The notes under the pieces are model-generated. The model ran no database searches and was not told the DNA's origin. It saw only the letters and a program-made list of their open reading frames with translations. Positions 52,921 through 61,905 of a stretch of DNA of 64,000 nucleotides are shown one piece after another. Source of the stretch: Palsa-189 sp963803735 (lineage in GTDB: Bacteria; Acidobacteriota; Terriglobia; Acidiferrales; UBA7541); contig CAWDNV010000029.1 of assembly GCA_963803735.1 (NCBI GenBank), positions 124,001 to 188,000 on the forward strand, written 5' to 3'. Position 1 is the first letter of the stretch; each line of letters opens with the position of its first letter. The position numbers and the translations under genes are program-made.

Positions 52921-52955
52921 GCCAGCTACCGAAAATCCGTTTCTCGGGATCTATC
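52921..52955 (+). repeat. REP-like unit, unoccupied
   Basis: GCCAGCTACCGAAAATCCG then TTTCTCGGGATCTATCC; target-half orientation, with one C of the hairpin missing. Confidence 0.75.
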
Positions 52956-53246
52956 CAATCTGGGGAAAGAGATGATAACTTCCGAGTAACCCGTCATACG
53001 GTCACTGGCACGGCTCCCTGACTCTAGAACCCGAACAAGTCATGGTTCCTCTCTTACCTTCTCTTACCTTCGGCTAGATGGCTTGTCTCGATTCTGCGAG
53101 CTGATTATTACAACGACCGTTGAAGGCTGCCCCGAGCGGACAGAAGCTGCCAGCCTACTAGATTCCCCGCATTGCATTTTTTCGAGCATCGGTTCAACCG
53201 TACTCTTTGTGGGATGGTCAGGATATTTGAAGGAGGTCACTTAGAA
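52956..53246. other. Intergenic upstream of NTF2-like gene
   Basis: No gene. A short direct repeat CTCTTACCTT occurs twice near 53051-53070. Confidence 0.4.
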
Positions 53247-53678
53247 ATGTCTACCGCAGCACGATCTGCTGTACCTCAGGAGTTGAGCATTGCTTACGTT
53301 CGCGGGATTTTCAAGAACCTGGAATCTGGTGATGGCAAAGGGTTCTTCGACCATGTCGCGGACAACGTGGACTGGATCGTCGAGGGAACGCATCCTCTTG
53401 CCGGTCACTATCAAAGCAAGGCCGAGTTCCTGGCACATACATTTGAGAAGCTGGCCAAGGTTCTACCGAAAGGCGCAGAGTTGCATGTGGAACATGCACT
53501 CGTCAGTGGTGACTGGGCGGTGGTCGAGCTGCATTCCGACGCCACCGCCAAAAACGGTTTCAGGTTCGATAACCGGTATTGCTGGGTATGTCGATTTGTG
53601 AATGGCACGATCGTTGAGGTTCGAGCATATCTCGATTCCGTCCTCGTTGCCCGCCTTTTCGAGGAGAATCCGATTTAG
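53247..53678 (+). CDS. NTF2-like / SnoaL-type protein
   Basis: 143 residues; the start follows GAAGGAGG. The cone-shaped NTF2-like fold is suggested by LSIAYVRGIFKNLESGDGKG, FFDHVADNVDWIVEGTHPLAG, and ELHSDATAKNGFRFDNRYCW then VCRFVNGTIVEVRAYLDSVL. Such proteins are ketosteroid-isomerase-like or polyketide cyclase-like; activity unknown. It precedes the MmgE/PrpD gene by 131 bp and may share its pathway. Confidence 0.85.
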   Translation: MSTAARSAVPQELSIAYVRGIFKNLESGDGKGFFDHVADNVDWIVEGTHPLAGHYQSKAEFLAHTFEKLAKVLPKGAELHVEHALVSGDWAVVELHSDATAKNGFRFDNRYCWVCRFVNGTIVEVRAYLDSVLVARLFEENPI

Positions 53679-53809
53679 CAGGAATAACATTTCTGCGACA
53701 ACTCGGCCGCGAGGTGTCGTCAAAACCGACGCTGGCAGCGCGAAGGTCGCTGCCGGGGCGAGATTGACGGGAGTCAAAATGTCCGCGTCGTGCAGGAGGT
53801 AAAAGCTCA

Positions 53810-55309
53810 ATGAGTACACAAGGTGCAGGCCCCAAGAGTGATCCTCGTCTGCAGTCAGGAGTTCCAGTTCAAGCTGTGGGCCAAACCGCCGGTCTCTATG
53901 CAACGAAGCCTAAGCCGATCATCACGGGCGAAAGCCAAGCGCAGGGAATCGCGATGTTCTCGTACAGGGCGAGCTACGAGGACCTTACTCCCGAGCGGCG
54001 GGAACGCCTGAAAGTGAGCGTTCTCGATTCTTTGGCATGCGCGATCAACGCTCTCGGCGCGGCTCCGACGGTGGCCTGTGTGGAACAGGCCAAACAGTTC
54101 GGCGGTTCGGACGCGCAATGCACTTTGATCGGCGGCGGAAATGCCAACGTCATCTATGCAGCTTCGGCCAACACGGCACTGGTGCGGTACGTCGACCTAA
54201 TGGACAGCTATCTTGGTCCGGTGTCGCTGTGTCACCCGTCGGACAATGTTGGAGCGGTCTTGGCCGCCTGCGAGCACGCGGGGCGATCCGGCAAAGAATT
54301 CTTGACCGCACTGGCGGTTGCCTACCAAGTCGAGTCGGAACTGACTTCTGTCGCTCCCTTCATGGAAGAGGGGTTTGACCTAACAACACCGCTCTCATTC
54401 TCAATAGGAGCCGGGGCGTCCAAGGCACTCCAACTGGACGAGGCAAAAACCGCGGCGGCCGTCGAAATCTGCGGTGACGTCATTCCGCTGTTGGTCGTGC
54501 GCACCACGCCGATCTCGCAATGGAAGGGCTTGAACTCGTCCCAAACTGCGTTGTCGTCTATGCACGGCGTCTTACTAGCGTCCCGCGGGGTGACCGGCCC
54601 GAAGTATGTAATTGAGGGAACAAACGGGCTGGCGCATGCGCTGGGCAAATCGATCGAGATCGAGTGGAAGAACGTGAAACTGGACTGCTTCGATCGGTTG
54701 GCCTTAAAGACTTACAACACCGCGATTCCGGCACAATCGGGCGTGTTCTGCACGATCGCGTTGCATAAGGTACACCCATTTAATCCGGCGGACATTGTGA
54801 GCGTCGAGGCTGAAGTTTTCCAAGACGCTTACGATTTCACCGGGGGCGGGCGATTCGGTCCCAAGCACGATGTTCACACCAAGGAAGATGCCGACCACAG
54901 CCTGCCGTACCTCATGGCTGTCGCGCTCTTGGACGGCGATGTGCAGCCGGCGCAACTCGAGCCCAGCCGGATTGAAAAGAGAGATGTCCAAGATTTGATG
55001 CAGAAGGTCACGGTGAGACCTGACGCTGGCCTTACGGCCCGTTACCCGGCCGACCTCGCGAGCCGAGTGACCGTCCGGCTCAAGAGTGGCACGTCGTTCA
55101 CCCAGGAAATCTCAGATTTCCCGGGGGCCCCTGCGCGGCCATTCACCTGGAAGGAGATCGACGCGAAATTCGACAAGATGGTCGCGGCGCGCATAGACGA
55201 TGGACTAAGCCGAAAAATCAAAGCTGCCGTGTGTTCGCTGGAGAAGATCCAGATCAGCGAATTGATGAAGCTGCTGGCCTTCGCCAAGACTGAAGGGATG
55301 TCTGCCTGA
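53810..55309 (+). CDS. MmgE/PrpD family protein
   Basis: 499 residues, full length; the start follows AGGAGG. Family features: LTPERRERLKVSVLDSLACA near the front (all-alpha domain), STTP-like ARYVDLMDSYLGPVSLCHPS as VRYVDLMDSYLG, CHPSDNVGAVLAACE, and a C-terminal alpha/beta part with RLKSGTSFTQEISDFPGAP. MmgE/PrpD enzymes dehydrate methylcitrate or act on related tricarboxylates (for example aconitate decarboxylase). No prpB/prpC neighbours, so the substrate cannot be inferred. Confidence 0.9.
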   Translation: MSTQGAGPKSDPRLQSGVPVQAVGQTAGLYATKPKPIITGESQAQGIAMFSYRASYEDLTPERRERLKVSVLDSLACAINALGAAPTVACVEQAKQFGGSDAQCTLIGGGNANVIYAASANTALVRYVDLMDSYLGPVSLCHPSDNVGAVLAACEHAGRSGKEFLTALAVAYQVESELTSVAPFMEEGFDLTTPLSFSIGAGASKALQLDEAKTAAAVEICGDVIPLLVVRTTPISQWKGLNSSQTALSSMHGVLLASRGVTGPKYVIEGTNGLAHALGKSIEIEWKNVKLDCFDRLALKTYNTAIPAQSGVFCTIALHKVHPFNPADIVSVEAEVFQDAYDFTGGGRFGPKHDVHTKEDADHSLPYLMAVALLDGDVQPAQLEPSRIEKRDVQDLMQKVTVRPDAGLTARYPADLASRVTVRLKSGTSFTQEISDFPGAPARPFTWKEIDAKFDKMVAARIDDGLSRKIKAAVCSLEKIQISELMKLLAFAKTEGMSA

Positions 55310-55957
55310 CGCGGTATCGTCATTGGCGTGCTCAGGGAAATTCGGACCAAATATGCAACATTAAGCACGCCCGTGTGTTTCTTGCTGAGTTGCGGCGGAA
55401 GGTGCCAGTCAACGATGATGACTTGATTCCGGCTAATCTACCGCGCCAAGCTCTTCGGAACGAGTTCTTCGCATTGTTAGCGGTTGGTCGACAACCCGGA
55501 AGTGGGCCAGAAACGGGCTTCTGGGAAGTGCGCCAGATCGGTACCGACAAGTCGGCATCTCGTCAGGAAATCAAGCACTGACGAAATGCGCGTTCAGGAC
55601 TTGGGCTGCTAGGCTGGACCTGTTCTGGTGACAACTTCGTTGTGTCGAGGGCAGGCGAAGCGTACGATGCGCGAATCAGAGGTCCAGATTGGAAATTCCG
55701 CTTAGATGGTGTTGCATCGACTGATTGAGCTGGCACGGCTTATGAGGACTTGACTTTCTCGCTTTCGGCCAAGTAAACCGTCCGTCTTAGGGAGTCAGGA
55801 TCGAGATGACTTCATTGAATCCGAGGACCAGCCCGGAGTGGAAACATCGCTCCAACGAACCGTCTGCGGCCGTGTCTCGACATAACTTCCGGAGGGTGCT
55901 AATTTCCCGCTGGCTCGTCGCCATCGGCGAGCGGCCAGGAACAACAGGAGAACTCCT
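55310..55957. other. Intergenic with repeat remnants
   Basis: 648 bp without a supportable gene. It holds a degenerate REP-like piece (ACAAGTCGGCATCTCG near 55550) and the 38-bp repeat at 55704-55741. Confidence 0.5.
55704..55741 (+). repeat. 38-bp repeat, copy 2
   Basis: Matches 27756-27793 at 36 of 38 positions. The sequences outside the repeat differ. Confidence 0.7.
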
Positions 55958-57202
55958 ATGACCAAGACCCGGGCAGCTGTCACTGCCGGTCTGTGCCTCG
56001 TCGTGGCGTATGCCGCAGGGTCCGTCGGATACGCGCAGGTGATACCGCGCCAGGCTCTCGACGCGAGCGGCGCGCCCCAGTACCGCGTCGATCCGTTCTG
56101 GCCCAAGCCGCTCCCCAACCGCTGGAGCATGCAGCAGATTGTGGGGATTTCGGTCGACTCCATGGATCACGTCTGGTACCTGAACCGGGGCACCTCTGCG
56201 CTGCCGATCGAGCTGACCGCCGAAGGCGATCCGTCCCCGGCGCTCTGCTGCGTGCGCGGGCCTGAGCTGATCGAGACCGATCAGCAGGGGAACGTTGTGA
56301 GCGCCTGGGGCGGACCGGGGTATATCCCGCAGTGGCCCAAGTCGCTGCAGACGGTGATTGTCGATACCAAGGGATTCGTGTGGATCAGCGGCGAAGCCAA
56401 CGAGGACAGCATCCTTAAGTTCACCCGCGACGGCAAGCTCGTGTGGGATTTCGACCATCGTCCCCCGCCCGGCGCGAAGGCGACGCCGGAGAACAATCAG
56501 GAGACAAATTACATCTTCAACAAAGGACGCTTCCAGCTCGACGAGGTGACCAACGAGCTGTACATCATCACCCAGAAGCGCGTGCTCGTGTACGACGCAT
56601 CTACCGGGGCCTTCAAGCGCGGCTGGGGAGGCCATGGGATGCCGCTCAGCGAAATATCGAACAAGGACATTCCCGGTTACACCTGGACTGGCGGGCCGCC
56701 ACCCGAGGAGATGAACTTCGTCCCCACGATACACTTCCTCGAGATCTCGAAAGACCGCCGCGTCTACGTCGGCGAACGAGGGCAAAACCGGATCGAGGTC
56801 TTCACCACGGAAGGGAAATGGCTGCAGGACATTTACATCGCGCCGAACATGCCCGCGCAGCGAGGTGAATGCGGCGGCCTGAACGCCGGGAAGCCCACAT
56901 CCCCCTACGCTCCGCAGCAGTTTACCCGATCCATCTGCGGCACCATGTACAAGATGGTGATATCCAACGACCCGGAGCAGAAGTATCTGTTCGTGACCGA
57001 AGCGCATAACAGCGTCGTCTGGATCGTCGAGCGAAAGAGCGGCAAGACGCTGGGATACTTCAGCGGGAAGGGCCGGCTGGCCGGCCAGATGGAATTTCCG
57101 GACTCGATCGCGATCGACAAGGGCGGCAACATCTATGTGGGCGAGGTCGACAGTGGCAAGCGGATCCAGAAGTTTGCGCCGGTGCTTACCGACGCCCGCT
57201 AG
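55958..57202 (+). CDS. Secreted NHL-repeat beta-propeller protein
   Basis: 414 residues with a signal peptide (AAVTAGLCLVVAYAAGSVGYA). The front YRVDPFWPKPLPNRWSMQQI is shared with many acidobacterial NHL proteins. Blades include GISVDSMDHVWYLNRG, VIVDTKGFVWISGEANED, YVGERGQNRIEVFTTEGKW, and a last blade DSIAIDKGGNIYVGEVDSGK then RIQKF. Four Cys in the middle may form disulfides. The start at 55958 follows AGGAGA. Confidence 0.9.
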   Translation: MTKTRAAVTAGLCLVVAYAAGSVGYAQVIPRQALDASGAPQYRVDPFWPKPLPNRWSMQQIVGISVDSMDHVWYLNRGTSALPIELTAEGDPSPALCCVRGPELIETDQQGNVVSAWGGPGYIPQWPKSLQTVIVDTKGFVWISGEANEDSILKFTRDGKLVWDFDHRPPPGAKATPENNQETNYIFNKGRFQLDEVTNELYIITQKRVLVYDASTGAFKRGWGGHGMPLSEISNKDIPGYTWTGGPPPEEMNFVPTIHFLEISKDRRVYVGERGQNRIEVFTTEGKWLQDIYIAPNMPAQRGECGGLNAGKPTSPYAPQQFTRSICGTMYKMVISNDPEQKYLFVTEAHNSVVWIVERKSGKTLGYFSGKGRLAGQMEFPDSIAIDKGGNIYVGEVDSGKRIQKFAPVLTDAR

Positions 57203-57591
57203 CCGCGACCTCGATGCGCCGCGTGAGTGGCCATGGCAGCCGTCTCCGAGCCTAACGCCGTATGAGAACCTTCTTAGGCTATCCACGAAAGACCGGCCCT
57301 GTTATTGCCGCATGATGTCTGCGCCCGAACTTAGTCTCAGACGGATTGCCAACCATCTGGTTGGTCGGCGTAGTCACTGCCTGCAGGTCCAGCCCGCATC
57401 GGTCGGTGTACACCATTCGCGGCCTGGGAATGGCTGCATTTAAGCCTTATTTCGCTTGGCGGTTTCCAAGTCCCGATAAGTCGGCATCTCGGCAGCAATA
57501 CGACGGTCACTGCTAGCGCGTTTATCGGTACCAACCGGCCAAACCCGTAGGATTACTTCCGGTTTGCCCGTTATCCAGGAAGAGCAACCTG
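57203..57591. other. Intergenic, holds a REP-like relic
   Basis: No gene seen in 389 bp; contains the repeat unit at 57466-57496. Confidence 0.45.
57466..57496 (+). repeat. REP-like repeat unit, degenerate
   Basis: CCAAGTCCCGATAAGTCGGC then ATCTCGGCAGC. The last recognisable member of the family in the window. Confidence 0.65.
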
Positions 57592-57942
57592 TCAGAGCGG
57601 GTTGCGCTTCCCTCTCGCTGCTGGCCGTCGATCGGCCCACTTCAGGATGGCGTCAAGCGTAGGACAAAGGGATTGGCCCCATGGTGTCAGACGGTATTCA
57701 ACCTTCGGCGGCACCTGAGGATAGGACGTACGCACAACGATTCCGTCCACAGCCAAGCTGCGGAGCTGCTGCCCCAGCATCTTCTGAGTGATGTTAGGTA
57801 TCGCTCGTTCCAGGTCAGAGAAGCGCATCACCTTGCCTCCGAATAGATGGAACAGAATCACGAGCTTCCATCTTCCTTCCAAGAGACGGAGCACCGCTTC
57901 TACGTCTGCCGCAGCGGATGTGGGCGTATAGCGTTTCGCCAT
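57592..57942 (-). CDS. HxlR family transcriptional regulator
   Basis: 116 residues. Winged helix of the HxlR type: VLRLLEGRWKLVILFHLFGG (the usual GG(R/K)W start), MRFSDLERAIPNITQKMLGQ recognition region, and YRLTPWGQSLCPTLDAILKW. Usually a redox- or aldehyde-responsive dimer. It is transcribed divergently from the SnoaL-SDR pair and probably controls it; an inverted repeat lies between (57956-57973). Confidence 0.92.
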   Translation of the reverse strand: MAKRYTPTSAAADVEAVLRLLEGRWKLVILFHLFGGKVMRFSDLERAIPNITQKMLGQQLRSLAVDGIVVRTSYPQVPPKVEYRLTPWGQSLCPTLDAILKWADRRPAARGKRNPL

Positions 57943-57955
57943 CGATATTTCCCTA

Positions 57956-57973
57956 ACGCACTTTTTCGTGCGT
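57956..57973. promoter_or_regulatory. Inverted repeat, candidate HxlR operator
   Basis: ACGCAC (57956-57961) and GTGCGT (57968-57973) separated by 6 bp, in the 94-bp divergent promoter region between hxlR and the SnoaL-like gene. Confidence 0.4.
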
Positions 57974-58036
57974 ACTTCCTATTTTATCAGTGTGATGCGA
58001 AACTCCAAACTGTGCAATGGCACGGAGGAGAATACG

Positions 58037-58365
58037 ATGACTCCCGACGCACCCGAACCGATTGCCGCATACCTGGCCGCCGAAGAGGCGAAGGACGCGG
58101 ACGCGCTTTCCCGCTGCTTCGTAGAAGACGGACTGTCCATGACGAGGGGCGGGATTATCGCGGTCGTGACGCGATCCGCCAATGGAAGCAAGGGGCAGAC
58201 GAGAAATACCGATACGTTCTGCAGATGGTCAACGCGCAAACGCATGGAGACGAGGTGACCGTGCGTGCCCGACTCACCGGCGAGTTCCCAGGGAGTCCCG
58301 TTGAACTGGACCACATCCTCAAACTTTCCAACAACAAGATTGCTTCACTGGAGATTCGATCATGA
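58037..58365 (+). CDS. SnoaL-like protein with frameshift
   Basis: The ATG at 58037 has GGAGGAG upstream. Frame 1 gives MTPDAPEPIAAYLAAEEAKD then ADALSRCFVEDG. At about 58135 a single-base shift leads to the frame VHDEGRDYRGRDAIRQWKQG, VNAQTHGDEVTVRARLTGEF and LDHILKLSNNKIASLEIRS. Together they form one normal SnoaL/NTF2-like protein of about 109 residues. The stop overlaps the SDR start (ATGA). Confidence 0.8.
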
Positions 58366-59165
58366 CGATGACATACCCTTTCCCCGTTTCAGGAGATGAG
58401 TTTAAGGGCAAGCGGGTTCTCGTAACCGGCGGCACAAAGGGTATGGGACAGGCTATGGTGCGCCGTTTTACTCTGAGCGGCGCTTCCGTCGCAACGACTG
58501 CACGCTCGCCGCTTCGGGATGGGCAGGCGGTTGCTCTCTTCGTACAGACGGATATCGGTACGGCTGCAGGCGTGCAAGATGTAATCAGTCGCATTCAGCA
58601 GGAGTGGGGTGGACTCGACATCCTAGTGAACAACGTCGGAGGGTCGGATGCTCCGAACGGCGGGTACAAGGCGCTCTCTGATGACGACTGGCAGAAGGCG
58701 CTCAACGTCAACTTGATGGCATCCGTTCGTCTCGACCGAGCATTTCTACCCGGCATGATCGAACGCAAATCAGGTGTCATTCTTCACATCTCCTCCATCC
58801 AGCACCGTCTTCCGCTCTATGACGCAACGCTTGCTTATGCTACGGCGAAAGGTGCCCTGAATACCTACAATAAGGGCCTGGCAAACGAAGTTGGCCCGAA
58901 GGGCGTCCGCGTCAACATGATCTCGCCTGGATTTATCGAGACTTCAGGCGCACACGGAATGATTGTGCAACTCGCACAGAGCAGCGGCATCAGCGAGGAC
59001 GGGGCGCGCCGGCAAATCATGAATATGATCGGAGGCATTCCCATCGGCCGACCCGGCCAGCCGGAGGAAGTTGCGGAACTAGTGGCATTCCTAGCATCCG
59101 ATCGTGCAGCATCGATTCACGGCGCGGACTACGTGATCGATGGCGGCACTATGCCTACCGTCTGA
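58362..59165 (+). CDS. SDR family oxidoreductase
   Basis: 267 residues. Classical SDR: VLVTGGTKGMGQAM (TGxxxGxG, cofactor binding), LVNNVGG (NNxG), HISSIQ with catalytic Ser, and YATAK (YxxxK). The C-terminal IGRPGQPEEVAELVAFLASD and YVIDGGTMPTV are typical. An NAD(P)-dependent alcohol/ketone oxidoreductase. It overlaps the SnoaL-like gene by 4 bp. Confidence 0.94.
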   Translation: MTMTYPFPVSGDEFKGKRVLVTGGTKGMGQAMVRRFTLSGASVATTARSPLRDGQAVALFVQTDIGTAAGVQDVISRIQQEWGGLDILVNNVGGSDAPNGGYKALSDDDWQKALNVNLMASVRLDRAFLPGMIERKSGVILHISSIQHRLPLYDATLAYATAKGALNTYNKGLANEVGPKGVRVNMISPGFIETSGAHGMIVQLAQSSGISEDGARRQIMNMIGGIPIGRPGQPEEVAELVAFLASDRAASIHGADYVIDGGTMPTV

Positions 59166-59329
59166 TCACGTATCTTGTGATTGCCGCATAAGCGCCATCG
59201 TGCAAGCAAGGATAGTTCACTCCACCGCCTAAAACGCAAAGACCGAACTAGATATTCGGTCGGATAGCTGTAAACGGGCGGGCGAAAACAGCGGACAAGG
59301 TATACCCAGCTTTCAAAGAAATGCTTGGG

Positions 59330-59761
59330 CTAGGAAGAACTATTCAACGCCGTCCACGCGGCCAAAGAGTCCATATAGTCTCTCCAATGGACAATCTTTC
59401 GGTTCTCAATGGTGATAATCGAAATGAGCCGGTTGTGATACGGCACACCAGTCGAAAGAATGTTTCCGTGCACTTCGTACTCCAAGATCACGACTCGGAT
59501 GTCCTGTGAGCGGTGCACCCGGAGTTTGTCGCCGGACTGAAGGCGAATCGTATTGCCATATCCAGAAAGGCTCGACATCAGATTGGCGCGCCCGCGAATC
59601 GTCGAGGGCCAGCCCGGGAAGTGATAGCGCGACTCAAAGATCGCATCCTCAGCGAACGTGTCGAAATAGTGTTCGCCGTCGACAAGCCCTTTTAGGCCTT
59701 TCAGCACGACTTTAAAGAACGGATTGAGAGCTCCAAAGATCTTGTAATCGGTTTTTGGCAT
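59330..59761 (-). CDS. NTF2-like / SnoaL-type protein
   Basis: 143 residues from the ATG at 59761 (GGGAGG 7 nt upstream). Segments LVDGEHYFDTFAEDAIFESR, FPGWPSTIRGRANLMSSLSG and NRLISIITIENRKIVHWRDY are those of a SnoaL-type NTF2-like protein. Third such protein within 7 kb. Function unknown. Confidence 0.85.
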   Translation of the reverse strand: MPKTDYKIFGALNPFFKVVLKGLKGLVDGEHYFDTFAEDAIFESRYHFPGWPSTIRGRANLMSSLSGYGNTIRLQSGDKLRVHRSQDIRVVILEYEVHGNILSTGVPYHNRLISIITIENRKIVHWRDYMDSLAAWTALNSSS

Positions 59762-60017
59762 CAACTGCCTCCCAAAAACAAAGAACTGTCCAATTCGGGA
59801 ATATGCTGCTCGGAGTATTTAGCAGCGTCGCTTTTTATGGAGAGATTCGAGTCACGAGGCGATCCTACTCAGGCATCCCAGAGGCGCCGGGCGATGATCG
59901 CGTCGCTGCTCTCCGAGGACGATCACTGCTTGAACGCGCTACCATGTCGAAACCTCAAAATTCATAGGGCTCTAGCCACGATGGCTTTTGTGTCTCGTAG
60001 ACGGCTGCTTGCGTGTC

Positions 60018-60470
60018 TCAACCCTTCTGCTCCATCAGCGCGGCAGCGCGCTTGCCGACTTTCTTGAGCATCACTTCAAGGCCACGAAGATCCTCTGGGC
60101 TTAGCTCGGAGAATACTCTCTTGATCTGCCCGGAGTGCTTTCGAAAGGCTGAAACAATGAGATCCTTGCCGCGTGGGGTGAGGGCAACGATCCGAACGCG
60201 TCGGTCTTCGGCGCTCTCGACCCGGCTGACCAAGCCCTTCGCGACGAGGCGATCAACAGCGATGCTGATCGAGCCTGGGGTCAGATCGACGATTGGGCCT
60301 ATCGTATTGACGGGCAAAGGCCCTTTATGCAGCAGGAGTTCCAGCACGCCGAAGTCGGAGAGGCCGAGTCCAGTGTCTTCAATATCAGCGGCTGCGTACC
60401 TCGTCAGGGCGCGCATCGCCTTCATCATTACTAGCCAGACGTGATCCGTCCCTTGAATGCCTCGTGTCAT
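60018..60470 (-). CDS. MarR family transcriptional regulator
   Basis: 150 residues from the ATG at 60470. Winged helix: LSDFGVLELLLHKGPLPVNT, TPGSISIAVDRLVAKGLVSR (recognition helix) and VESAEDRRVRIVALTPRGKD (wing). A dimeric repressor, typically sensing phenolics or oxidants. It faces the DoxX-NmrA-QOR cluster; a perfect palindrome (60510-60527) lies in the shared promoter region. Confidence 0.93.
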   Translation of the reverse strand: MTRGIQGTDHVWLVMMKAMRALTRYAAADIEDTGLGLSDFGVLELLLHKGPLPVNTIGPIVDLTPGSISIAVDRLVAKGLVSRVESAEDRRVRIVALTPRGKDLIVSAFRKHSGQIKRVFSELSPEDLRGLEVMLKKVGKRAAALMEQKG

Positions 60471-60509
60471 AAAAAAACCTGAATCTCCCGCTAGTATACC
60501 ATCATCAAC

Positions 60510-60527
60510 TATATTGACATCAATATA
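60510..60527. promoter_or_regulatory. Palindromic MarR-type operator
   Basis: TATATTGACATCAATATA: perfect 8-bp inverted repeat with a 2-bp spacer. The length and TTGA-N2-TCAA core are those of known MarR-family sites. It lies 40 bp upstream of marR and 45 bp upstream of the DoxX gene, so it can control both. Confidence 0.75.
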
Positions 60528-60571
60528 CTTGACGCCATACAATGGCGCCGATCGAAAAGGAGAACCTGGTT

Positions 60572-61003
60572 ATGAGAACCGCTTCCGTAATCGCCCGATA
60601 TCTGACGGGCGTGATCTTTCTTGTTATGGGCCTGAACGGCTTCCTGAACTTCATTCCCATGCCCCCGCCGGAAGGCATTGCTGGACAGTTTGTGGGTGCC
60701 CTTTATGTCTCGCATTACCTGTGGGTGATCTTCGCGTTTCAGGTCATCGCGGGTGTACTACTACTGGTCAACCGCTACGTACCCTTGGCGGTAGCAGTTC
60801 TGGCGCCGGTGATCGTCAACATTCTCTCTTTCCACGCTTTGATGGCCCCGAGCGGGCTCCCGCTGGCCCTCTTGGTGGCCGTACTGTGGGCGGTGATCTT
60901 TGTCGATGTGAGACCAGCCTTTGCCGGGTTGTTCCAGTCGCGCGTGGAGCGATCAAGTAAAAGATCGAGCGATTTGACGAAAGTCCCCGCGAGAGCAAAC
61001 TAA
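60572..61003 (+). CDS. DoxX-like membrane protein
   Basis: 143 residues from the ATG at 60572 (AAGGAG upstream). Four helices: ARYLTGVIFLVMGLNGFLNF, VSHYLWVIFAFQVIAGVLLL, PLAVAVLAPVIVNILSFHAL and LALLVAVLWAVIFV. DoxX-like. First gene of the MarR-linked redox cluster; the next gene starts 26 bp later. Confidence 0.88.
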   Translation: MRTASVIARYLTGVIFLVMGLNGFLNFIPMPPPEGIAGQFVGALYVSHYLWVIFAFQVIAGVLLLVNRYVPLAVAVLAPVIVNILSFHALMAPSGLPLALLVAVLWAVIFVDVRPAFAGLFQSRVERSSKRSSDLTKVPARAN

Positions 61004-61029
61004 CGCTAGTTCAAAGAAAGGAAAACATC

Positions 61030-61905
61030 ATGACGAGCGATCGAACGATTCTCATCACCGGAGTGACAGGCAATCAGGGCGGCGCGGTCGCCCAGGCGCT
61101 GCGGGGCACCGGGTTCCATCTACGCGGCCTGACGCGCAAGCCGGACAGCGAGCGGGCGACGGCGCTGGCGCGCCACGACGTAGAACTCGTCAAGGGTGAT
61201 CTCGATGACGAGGCGACGCTGCACCGTGCGTTGGCTGGCGCGTGGGGCGTCTTCGGGGTGCAGAACACGCTCGAGGCGGGCGTCGAGCGGGAAGAAGCCC
61301 AGGGCAAGCGTCTTGCGACGCTAGCGCGTGAGGCCGGCGTTGAGCACTTCGTCTACACATCCGTGGGATCGGCCCACAAGCGGACGGGCATACCGCACTT
61401 CGACAACAAGTGGCGCATCGAGGAAACCGTGCGCAGCCTCCGCTTCCCCTCGCATGTGATCCTGCGTCCAGTGTTCTTCATGGAGAACCTGCTAGCGCCC
61501 TTCAGTCTTCAGGGCTCCACGTTGGCTTGGGCGCTTGGGCCAGACACGAAGCTACAGATGGTTGCCGTGGATGACATCGGCTGGTTCGGCGCGCGCGCGT
61601 TCACCGATGCCGCAGCCTTGAACCGCCGCGAGATCGATCTCGCCGGTGACGTACGAACGATGCCGGAGGCGGCGGAGATCCTGACGGAGGTGCTGGGTCG
61701 ACCGATCTCGTTCGCGCAGACGCCAATCGAACAGGTCCGGCAGTACAGCAAGGAAACGGCGTCGATGCTGGAGTGGTTTGAGCGCGTTGGCTACAGCGCC
61801 GACATCGCTGGCCTGGAACACGAGTTTGGCCGCGCGCTCACGAAGCTCCCTGACTGGGCACGCCGCGAGGCGCCCACTGCCCAGGCTCAAGGAGGGCACG
61901 CATGA
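61030..61905 (+). CDS. NmrA/HSCARG-like NAD(P)-binding protein
   Basis: 291 residues. Atypical SDR of the NmrA kind: ILITGVTGNQGGAVAQAL (GxxGxxG), LRGLTRKPDS, VELVKGDLDD, FVYTSVGSAHKRTGIPHFDNK, then a HVILRPVFFMENLL block. The family includes redox sensors and NAD(P)H-dependent quinone reductases (QOR2-like). It overlaps the next gene by 4 bp. Confidence 0.9.
   Translation: MTSDRTILITGVTGNQGGAVAQALRGTGFHLRGLTRKPDSERATALARHDVELVKGDLDDEATLHRALAGAWGVFGVQNTLEAGVEREEAQGKRLATLAREAGVEHFVYTSVGSAHKRTGIPHFDNKWRIEETVRSLRFPSHVILRPVFFMENLLAPFSLQGSTLAWALGPDTKLQMVAVDDIGWFGARAFTDAAALNRREIDLAGDVRTMPEAAEILTEVLGRPISFAQTPIEQVRQYSKETASMLEWFERVGYSADIAGLEHEFGRALTKLPDWARREAPTAQAQGGHA

Noticed and set aside
55375..55581. 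68-codon plus-strand frame after the MmgE/PrpD gene
   Set aside because: Its end runs through a degenerate REP-like repeat and it has no start signal or family.
55787..57286. 499-codon minus-strand frame covering the NHL gene
   Set aside because: The plus-strand frame has a signal peptide, NHL blades and a ribosome-binding site; the minus frame is its GC-rich shadow.
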